Shown in pieces: positions 30,651 to 37,988 of a stretch of DNA of 37,988 bases. A program made the translations under genes and the position numbers. The stretch is from Chara braunii (taxonomy: Eukaryota > Streptophyta > Charophyceae > Charales > Characeae). Location: the NCBI GenBank assembly GCA_003427395.1, contig BFEA01000676.1, positions 150,638 to 188,625 on the forward strand. The letters run 5' to 3'. The stretch's first letter is position 1. Every line of letters starts with the position of its first letter. Under the pieces are notes generated by a model. The model was given only the letters and a program-made list of their open reading frames with translations, was not told where the DNA came from and did not search any database.

Positions 30651-32201
30651 TCAATCGTCGTATCGAGCAGGACGATGACGAGTGCGTTGTGGACGCTCAG
30701 AAGCATCCGGCTGCTGCTGAAGGTCTGCCTCAGATGAAGCAGGTTCGACTTCAACGGTCTCCTCAGCCGGGGGAGAAGGAGGACGGTCAGTGGGCTGAGG
30801 AGGAGCAGTGAACCCAACACGGCGAGCACGGTCATATGCACGCACCAACATGCGAGCGTGCTGCAAGTGCTCGAGGGGCTCCCAGGTAGCCTCCTCATCA
30901 GGGTAACCCTTCCAACGTACGAGATACTCGACGTGGGGAGGGTTGTCGTCGGTGACTCGGCGACCAATGATGTATGAAACGAGGAACTCCTCGTGGCCGT
31001 CCACCATGATGGGCGGAGGGTGCTCGTATGGTCGTCCAGCGAAACACTCAGACGGTCTGCGGTAAGGACACAGTAACGAGACGTGGTAGACATCGTGCAC
31101 ACGAGCCTGGCGTAGGTAGTCGGGCAACTTCACACGAAAGCTGACCGGGCTAGATGTCGTATCAGAACCGACGACCTGGAGGATGCGGCATGGGCCAAAG
31201 AAGCGACGCCGGAACTTGCGAAGCGTATCCGCTTCGAGCTGTAAGTGGCGGGCGTCGATAAGCACCTCATCACCGACTTTGAATGGATGATCCATCCTTG
31301 ATCGGTTCGCACGTGCTGCCGTGCGAGTCCGGGAAGCGGCTATGTGCTCATGTGCGGTTTTCATGATCGACGTCATATGTGCAACCCAATCATCCAGCGC
31401 GGGACAACTCGTGTCGGGGTGCATCTGTGACGGTCGGAGGAAGTCCGCGGGAACATGAGGGTGATAGTCGAGGTCGCAATAGTAAGGCGATATCCCTGTG
31501 GCTGGTGAAACGGCGTGGTTGTAGGTTATCTCCGCGTGGGCAAGATGGAGATCCCACCGCTGGTCGTCACGAACAATCTTTCAGAGGATATCTCTGAGAG
31601 TCGTGTTCGTGATCTCGGTCTGAACATCAGTCTGTGGATGGTAAGACGAGGAGAAGCGGAACTGAGTGTCATATACCTCGTGGAGCCGTCACCAGAATCG
31701 GCTGGTAAAGCGCGGGTCAAAGTCAGATATGATGCTCAGAGGTAAGCCGTGGTCACGCACGACTCGGTCAAACACGATGTCAGCGACCTCACGTGCACTG
31801 ATGGCATATCGGCACGGAACAAAGCGTGCACGCTTCGTGAAGCGGTCGACGACGACCAGGATAGCATCATGACCGCGTGGGATCGGAGGACGAAGAGGAC
31901 CGATAAAGTCCATCGAGATGGACTGCCAATGACCCTCAGGGATAGGAAGAGGCTGGAGCAAACCATAAGGAAGGTGGTTCGCACTGTTCACCTTCTGACA
32001 GGTGGGACACTCTGCGACGTAGTCCTTCACAAAGTTTTTGCGCTTCGGCCAGACGTACAGGCGGCTCACACGAGCCAACGTCTTGTGGAAGCCCATATGA
32101 CCGGCGGCTGCCTGGTCATGGAATTCTGCTACTGCTCGGACACGTAGCTGTCTAGTGGAGGGAACACAAATACGGGGCTCTCTGGTGCCCTGTCAACCGT
32201 G
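30651..32201 (-). pseudogene. integrase-chromodomain part of chromovirus pol
   Basis: Inserts element DNA; the chromodomain probably steers it to marked chromatin. The zinc region has an HDQAAAGH segment (about 32125-32102) and CPTC (32009-31998). Catalytic residues: Asp in SMDFIGPL (31910), Asp in ISDFDPRF (31724; SDRDPRF is more usual) and Glu in TDVQTE (31616), with 35 residues between the last two. Stops lie at 31689-31691 (where Trp is usual) and near 31570. The GPY/F-like module FRRRFFGPCRI lies near 31200. The chromodomain covers 30992-30831 and has FLVSYIIGRR, YLVRWKGYP and ATWEPLEHL with the expected aromatic residues. A Pro/Glu/Arg-rich tail ends at 30651. All pieces share one frame. 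Confidence 0.9.
30831..30992 (-). other. chromodomain coding segment
   Basis: Residues 145-198 of the 31424-30651 frame: EEFLVSYIIGRR, EYLVRWKGYPDEEATWEPL, then a helix. Tyr and Trp of the methyl-lysine cage are present (YLVRW, ATW); the first aromatic is Phe or Tyr. Its place directly after the integrase C-terminus is the chromovirus arrangement. Confidence 0.9.
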
Positions 32202-33380
32202 TCAGTACACAAGACCGTTGTCCCCGAGAGAGTAGTTCGGGATGGTCTTGCCACTCCGAAGGGTCGTGTGGATGTCGCGATAGTCGGGGCAGTGGCGGTA
32301 NTGAGTGNGAAACTCGTNGATCACCGAGTGGTGGACNGTGGTGACCGAGATGGAAGAGAGCTGGATNTGCTCCTGGNCGTGGTCAGGGCGNCGGGATANG
32401 GCATCTGNGACCCGATTAGTCTCACCCTTGATGTGCTCAGTGGTGAAACTAAACTCGGATAGGTCGCGCCACCAGCGAGCCTGTCGAGGACTGAGCTTCG
32501 GCTTTGTCAGAAAAGCCTGGACAACAGAGTTGTCCGTGCGCACCGTGAACGGTGCCCTGTGCAGGTAGTAACGCCAGTGCCGAGCGGCATAAACTACTGC
32601 GAGAACCTCACGTTCATCAGCAGTGTAGTTTATCTCGGCAGACAGAAGCTGACTGGAGTAGAAGGCTATCGGATAATCACCTGAGCGAGACTCGACAGTG
32701 CCGTCCCCGGCGATGGTAGGAGAATAGTCAATAGAAGGCTCGTCAGTAGCTGGACGAGTAGGCGTTAGTCGGGAAGCAGTGGTAGGGGTAGGTGGTGGAA
32801 AGCGAGGGATACGAGGATGAGAGGAATCAGGAGAGGAGGGGAAGACCTGAGAAAGCACTGCTCCTACAGCAAAGTCTGACGCATCAGTGGTAAGGATAAA
32901 AGGGCGATCAAAATCGGGTAGGTGAAGAACCGGTGCGCATGTCACCGCCTTCTTGAGGGCGCGGAAGGCGTCCTCGTGGAGGGGTGTCCAAGCCCAGGGT
33001 GGGTTCTTCCGACAGAGGGTGGAGGTGAGGACGTAGGAATACCTTGCGTATCCCCGGATGAAATCGCTATAGTAGCTGGTCAGGCCTAGGAAGCTGCGAA
33101 GCTGCTTGGCGGATATGGGGGCGGGCCACTCCGCAATAGCAGTGATCTTCGCGTCGTCTATGTGGAGACCCTGGTCAGACACGTAGTGTCCTAAGAAATT
33201 CACTTTGTGCTGGGCAAAGCGGCACTTGCTCAGCTTGGCGCAGAAACCATATCTGCACAAGCGGTCAAGGACGTCGTGGAGGTGTCTGAGGTGTTTCTCA
33301 AGGGTACGACTGTAGACCAGGATATCGTCGAGGTAGACGAGAATGTACTGCTCCAGGATGTCCCTGAAGATGTAGTTCAT
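32202..33380 (-). pseudogene. RT (second half) and RNase H of chromovirus pol, with a proline-rich insertion
   Basis: Open for 392 codons. YLDD (33335-33324) is the RT active site; then LGHYVSDQGLHIDDAKI and LRSFLGLTSYYSDFIRGYA of the RT-RNase H connection. RNase H: FILTTDASDFAVGAVLSQ (Asp166), YPIAFYSSQLLSAEINY, FTVRTDNSVVQAF (Asp283) and a final Asp326. Between strands one and two, residues 179-235 (32846-32676) form an insertion of about 57 residues, mostly Pro, Ser and Thr; a handful of residues is usual here. Nine isolated N bases (32301-32408) blur the end of RNase H. Two TGA codons separate this frame from the integrase, in the same frame. At its start a one-base deletion near 33388 breaks the link to the first half of RT (TFQRAMN motif). 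Confidence 0.9.
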
Positions 33381-34975
33381 CGCCCTCTGAAGGTAGCGGG
33401 TGCATTGGTGAGGCCGAATGACATCATTGTAAACTCGTAGTGGCTGAAGCGCGATCGGAACGTTGTCTTCGGCTGATCGGCTGCAGCGACGCGGATCTGA
33501 TGGTAACCGCTATGAAGATCAATCTTCGTAAAGAAGCGGTTGCCTGCTAGGCGGTCGAACAGCTCATCGGAACGAGGCATGGGGTAGCTGTTCTTAACCG
33601 TGTAGCGGTTGAGACCGCGGTAGTCGATGCAGAGACGAAGAGTTTCATTCGCTTTGCGAGCAAAGAGGACGGGTGCACCCTACGGGGAGTTGCTGGGTTT
33701 AACGAAACCTAGTCTTAGGAGCTCCTCAAGCTAACGCTTGAGTTCGGTGGCCTCGGGGATCGAGAGTCTGTAGGGTGCCTAGTGGTGAACACGGTAGTCA
33801 GGCACAAGCTGAATGGAGTGCTTGATGTCACGCATCGGTGGGATGTCGGTGTATGAGAACGACGATGGAAAAACGTCGTGGTACTCTCGGATGAGGTCAC
33901 GAACTGCGGGCTCCAGGTCAACCGTATATCGTGCGAGTTCCTCAGCGTCAGCGTCAGCGCGCGACGGCGGGGTGGACTCGACGAACGGCGGAGGGACGGA
34001 AGTAGAGCTGGGAGCCATGGAGATAGAAGGAGGATCAGGCTTCAGAAAGATGAGCGCGGCGTCGGGACATGGTGGATCATAGTGTAAGAGATCCGTCACG
34101 TCCACCATAAAGAAGGTGACGTCGACCCGTCGGATGAAGTGGGCGAACTGCCGAGGCGAGGTGACAGTGATGGAAGGAGATGGTGTGGGCACGGAAGGCT
34201 CTGGGGGAGGAGGATCGGGGTGTGGTGTCGCAATGGTACCTATGAAAGGTACGCGATACGTCTGTCCACACTTCGTTTTGAGAACGAGAGTGTTGGTCGC
34301 CCCATCGGCCTCGGTGCTGTGGAACCGACGAGACCATGGAGTGTCGAGAATGAAGTCGTACCCTGTCTCCATCACATCGAAATGTGCAGAGGAGCGGTGG
34401 CGGCGAGACGCCGGGGAACTATCAGTCGGCTCGAGAGTGAGGAAGAAAGGGAGGTCAGTGACCGTCTGATCGAAGAAGCGCTGGGTCTTGTCATCCCCTA
34501 GGGTAACGGAGATGGGAGTCGGAGACCCTGTCGTGGGTAAGCGGGCTTCTTTCACCACTCATGGGTGAATGAAATCCCCCTGAGAACCAGAATCCCACAG
34601 CGCTGAGTACACCCTCGTGGAGGTCCCGAGTCGTACTGGGATGATCGGGAGGGTGCGATCAGGGTCAGAGAGGACGGCGAGAAGGCGACGCAGTGCAGCG
34701 ACATGGAGGGTGAGTCGCTCCTGACGAGCCTGGAGCATGCTCAAGTCCAGAAGAGAGGACACAACGTCCTCGCGAGTTGCAAGCTGCTCGCTGCAACGGG
34801 CTGAGCGAATGGCTCGACGCGTCGGTAGTCGCGGCGGGGAAGGAGGGGATATGGTGGTCTGCGAAGGCGGAGACGGTACTGCGACAGAGGGCTGAGTACA
34901 CTCTGTCGAGTCCTGCGATACCTTAGCTCCTGTACAGAGAGGGGCGAACCGCGACGGAGATGTCGGGAAACCCAC
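33377..34975 (-). pseudogene. protease and first half of RT of chromovirus pol, broken
   Basis: The frame from 34975 is Pro/Ser-rich at first, then has a helical section, and reaches the protease active site ALWDSGSQGDFIHP with D-S-G at 34594-34586. A TGA directly after (34557-34559) interrupts the protease. The same frame goes on with YDFILDTPW near 34340, the second protease strand. RT then begins: RDLIREYHDVFP, APYRLSIPEATELKR (stop before it near 33779 and after it near 33733), [21 protein letters not shown] (stop at 33679-33681 where Trp is usual), [16 protein letters not shown] with the first catalytic Asp, and [16 protein letters not shown] deletion of one C near 33388 shifts the frame into the next section. 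Every stop fits a C-to-T or G-to-A transition. Confidence 0.88.
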
Positions 34976-35061
34976 TACTTAGGAGGGCGCAGGTGTACAC
35001 TTCACCGTGGCTAGGAGGCGCCGCGGGGATGTGAGGCGCCGGGGGGGGACGAAGCACGACG

Positions 35062-37043
35062 CTAGCGGGAAAGGTTAGCATTGTGGCGGTCAAGGGCTGT
35101 AGTGTAAAGGCACCGCGAGGAGGTATGACCGTCCAGGCGGCATCGCAAACACCCACATCGGCCCAAAATAGCCGCGCGCTCCTCAGCGGAAAGGACACCG
35201 CGAGGAGGTACAAAGCCCTGAGGGAGATCCTGCTGAGGGACCTCGGGAGGTGACGCGCCAGCGTGACCAGGGCGGCTGCGTGCCTGGGAGAGGGTGGAGA
35301 GGATGAGCTGGAGGCGCTCAGCCATAGGGAGAGTAGAGTCCTCTAGGTGGTGATGGACGACATCGCCGAGATCGAGGTCGTCGCTATGGTCACCCTCTGG
35401 CAACGACGGGGCTCCAGGGTCCTGCGCCCCATACTCGAGCGCGCTGAAGCGGTGCGAGAAGTGGTCACCCTGCCGCGTGGGACGGCGGGGACGACCGCGG
35501 AAAGGGGAACGGCGCTGGGAAGTGTCATGAGAGGAGGAGGAGGCGTAACCCGTGCGCTGAGGCTGGGAGGAGGAGGCGGGGTGAAGACGGGCTCGCATCC
35601 GCTCATGTGTCCTGGCGGCCTCGTAAGCCTGCGGGGCCGATGTGAACTCGTACCACCATAGCTCGGAGCGGTACTCGAGCGAGAGGCTGGCCAAGAAACG
35701 ATCGATAAGGGCAGCCTCGGACAGGAACGCCACGTCACAAACGAGGCGGGCGTCCTGAAAGACTTCGATGTGGTAATCCAGGCCGGCAGCGCCACCAGAG
35801 TCGGACCAGCGTGTAGTGACGACACGCTCGAAGGCGTCAGTCACGTCATATCGGGTTCTGAAGCGATCCTCGAGGAACGCCTGGAAATCCATCAAGGTCA
35901 GAGTCCGACCCTCACGCAGGGAGTAAGCATAGAAATTCTCCCAAGCGTCGAAAGGAGCACTATGTAGGCGCGTGGAGAGGTGACCCACCCACGTGTCGGG
36001 TGTGGCGCCCATGAGCTGGAGCGTGCGGGTGGCAGACTGCAGCCACCTAGACACGCGTATGCCTGTACCGTCATACAAGGGAATGTCCGACAAGCGGATG
36101 AGTGGTGCGCCACCGTTTTGGCGGCGAGGGGAACGGGAAGCAGGGGAGTGTGCTACGGCGGAATAAGTCGGCGCAGGTCCTGGAGGGGGAGGCGCAACTG
36201 ACTGTACGCCCGGGAGCATGGTGGAGCGACGGGGGAAACAGCAGCAGGCTGCGCGAGGGTTGCGGTAGAAGAGGTCCATGCGACCGAGGGGATGGGGAGG
36301 AGGTAGGATGGACATGGGTAGGGTGCATGGCGAGGGAAGTGAGCTTGCATGGAAGGAAGAATAGAGGACGAAGAGGGTGCGCCGGAAGGCACGGCCACCT
36401 GTGAGGGTGGGGGTGGCTGAAGGCGTGAGAGGGCAAGGGCGTCCCGGAGCTGGGCGATCGCGTCCTCGAGACTTCGAACGTAGGTCGAGCGAGGTGTGGC
36501 AGGAGGAGACGCACGAGCGGCGCGAGGTATCCCACAAGGGGTAGAGCCAGATGACGCTGCGGTCGTGCGAAGAGGGGGGAGAAGTGGGGCACCCGGGAAA
36601 GCTGAAACCATGGTAGCGGGTTGTGGTCCCGTGGCTGTCGTGACCGTAATCTGGGCGTGTGCGCCCGTGGACTGAGGGAGGGTCTGGCTCGTGGTGGCCG
36701 TCGTGCTAGGGGCGTGGGCAGTCACCAAGATGGCCGGAGCGGGGGCGGCGGAGGAGGAAGCTCCGCCGTGGCCACTCTGTCGGAGGACGGGGGACCCGGA
36801 CTGGGAGCCAGGAGATTGAGGACACGTAGCATCCTGGAGTTGCTGCACACCGACGGCAAGGGTCGCCACCTGCACCTGTAAGGGCCCGAGGGTCGCGAGT
36901 TGCGCCTGGATGGGCGCAAGGAGGGAGGTGAGGAGGGTGTGAAGATCCCCCTGGGGTTGATGGCCCTGGTCCACCGGCACGGGTGTGAAGCCCGATGCCG
37001 TGGTCATCGCCGTGACGGCGGCGTGTGACACACCGCCGGCCAT
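35062..37043 (-). pseudogene. gag of the chromovirus, frameshifted
   Basis: Capsid and nucleocapsid. ATG at 37043-37041; the first 270 codons are Pro/Ala/Ser/Thr-rich with a short coiled-coil-like segment (LEDAIAQLRDALALSRLQ near 36470). A frameshift near 36225 moves to the frame ending at 35062. That part has the Retrotrans_gag pattern (IRLSDIPLYDGTGIRVSRWL, AWENFYAYSL, LMDFQAFLEDRFRTRYDV, ARLHPASSSQP). At its end is a CCHC knuckle, C-x2-C-x4-H-x4-C (35151-35110), with CLRCRLDGHTSSRC. The long low-complexity N-terminus is unusual but common in algal and plant Ty3 elements of GC-rich type. Protease lies in another frame, so a frameshift or further decay separates them. Confidence 0.85.
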
Positions 37044-37470
37044 GGGGAGATGACGGACCGGACTGGAGGGGACCAGAAGAGGTCCGCGTGAGCGGAGGGC
37101 GTAGGGGGAAGTCCGCGGTAGAAAGCGGCGAACGGTGCTAGCTAGGCTAGCACGGGCGCCGTCAAAGGGGGAGGGGTGGTTCGGGTCCAGGGTGCCCGAA
37201 GAGGACGGGGAAGTGGGGGGTTTTGAAGAACCCTAAACCCTACAAAAACCCTAAGAAAACCCTTACCGAAGTTTAAGTGGTTAGGGTAGGGTACCGGCGA
37301 CCTAATCAAGAAAGTAAAATAGCAAGCATAGGGGGGGGAAGGTGGGAGAAAAAATAAATAAACACCGAGATTTCGAGAGAAAATAAAAATAAATAAGGAA
37401 ATAAATAAATAATAAAAATAATTCAAGAAATAAGTAAAAAGATGTGAAGGAAAAACAATATTTATTTTTT
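37044..37470 (-). other. leader of the chromovirus with telobox-like CCCTAAA units
   Basis: GC-rich near the gag start and AT-rich beyond 37290. At 37231-37262 four CCCTAA/CCCTA units stand close together (ccctaaaccctac, accctaag); read on the minus strand they are TAGGGTTT, the plant telobox and a common leader/promoter element. I did not find a PBS. Confidence 0.45.
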
Positions 37471-37474
37471 TGAA

Positions 37475-37806
37475 AATTTCGGCAGCATTTCCCTACCCCC
37501 CACGGAGTCAAGAATGTGCCAAGGGGAAAGGAGAGACCAAGGTGAGCACACTAGGTGTTAAGATGCCGTAAATAAAAAAAGAAATTTCAGAGAATAAATA
37601 AAGAAATAATAGATAAATAAATAAATAAAGAAGTAAAAAGTGGATGAGGAGGTGGGGAGGAATGAAGTATCTAATTGATCAAAATTTTTGGCAGCATTTC
37701 GTTACCTTCATGGGGTCGAAGTGTGCCGAGAAGACTAAGTGGAAGGAAAAACAGAAAATTTCGGCAGCACTTCGTTACCCCCACGGGGTTAAAACGTGTG
37801 CCGAAA
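37475..37806. repeat. three spaced hairpin-forming repeats
   Basis: A unit starting ttcggcagca(t/c)ttcgttacc and ending cgtgtgccgaa occurs at 37478-37520, 37687-37730 and 37758-37806, in decreasing to increasing quality. The ends of the third copy are complementary (ttcggca and tgccgaa), so each can fold. The spacers are AAATAAAT-rich. A second motif, gttgccgtaaa/gatgccgtaaa, follows copies one and three. They are probably part of an LTR or leader of the chromovirus. Confidence 0.7.
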
Positions 37807-37988
37807 GTAGTAAAGACTAACACCTAATCAGATTTAGGGTTGCCGTAAAGAAAATCGAATTTTCATAATAAATAGAAAAATAAATAAAATAAATCAGAAA
37901 ATGAGAAAAGAAGGTGGGAAAGAAGATATTTCGAATTTTTTTAGAAAAAGATAAAGATAAATCTAGAGAGAGATAGAAAGAAGAAAAA
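37807..37988. other. AT-rich right end of window
   Basis: A-rich sequence of aaataaa type and a GA-rich end. No gene or RNA seen. Confidence 0.5.

Larger units (their letters stand above)
30651..37043 (-). mobile_element. Ty3/gypsy chromovirus, coding part, inactivated
   Basis: Gag, CCHC knuckle, protease, RT, RNase H, integrase and C-terminal chromodomain are read in this order on the minus strand. That order and the terminal chromodomain define the chromovirus branch of Ty3/gypsy elements. The limits given are those of the coding region; LTRs were not identified. Several stops and at least two frameshifts inactivate it. It is a different lineage from the plus-strand Ty3 element (TDAS against TDW in RNase H, chromodomain against PHD finger). 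Confidence 0.9.

Noticed and set aside
34077-36881. Several plus-strand ORFs opposite chromovirus gag and pol
   Set aside because: Shadows of a GC-rich coding strand. The minus-strand frames contain all the domain motifs.
37478-37806. CRISPR-like array (three spaced repeats)
   Set aside because: The copies differ from each other, spacing is uneven, and the context is a eukaryotic retroelement leader.

Overview
This window looks like repeat-rich nuclear DNA from a green-lineage eukaryote. A charophyte alga or another streptophyte fits, but I cannot name the species. The grounds are a U6 snRNA copy with the land-plant/green consensus, a fragment of plant-type mitochondrial large-subunit rRNA, plant-style L1 and Ty3/gypsy elements (one a chromovirus), a tRNA-iMet primer-binding site, and long (TA)n and (GA)n microsatellites. 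I found no intact host protein gene. Almost everything is mobile DNA at different stages of decay.

Layout. Bases 1-426 hold two (TA)n tracts around a fragment of a mitochondrial-type group II intron reverse transcriptase. Bases 427-10383 are an array of alternating inverted repeats. A long L1-like LINE (898-8579; ORF1, an unusual middle ORF, then EN-RT-zinc-finger ORF2, and a 26-A tail) has jumped into this array. Bases 10384-13138 are AT-rich and hold a badly decayed 3' end of a related LINE (11450-12495). Bases 13139-13478 hold a full-length U6 retropseudogene with A-tail and perfect 10-bp target-site duplication, next to the 5' part of a mitochondrial LSU rRNA. Bases 13479-15572 are mostly unrecognised, except for a diverged piece of LTR at 15014-15300.

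Bases 15573-28765 are one Ty3/gypsy element on the plus strand with very long LTRs (about 2.4-2.5 kb). Inside are a PBS, gag-protease, RT-RNase H, an integrase ORF that carries a PHD-type zinc finger at its N-terminal side, and a block of further ORFs between pol and the 3' LTR. The LTRs carry a reading frame of their own, and a diverged copy of it lies outside the element. Bases 28766-29090 resemble a more diverged LTR end, so the element may sit inside an older relative.

Bases 29091-30650 are non-coding, with hairpins and a short tandem repeat. Bases 30651-37043 are a second Ty3/gypsy element on the minus strand, a chromovirus: gag with CCHC knuckle, protease, RT, RNase H with a proline-rich insertion, integrase and chromodomain. 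The right end (37044-37988) is its leader or LTR-like sequence with three hairpin repeats.

How the parts relate: the two Ty3 elements carry different likely chromatin readers, a PHD finger in one and a chromodomain in the other. The LINE family is a plausible source of the machinery that made the A-tailed U6 copy. All large ORFs are broken by stops or frameshifts, so none of these copies is likely to be autonomous now.
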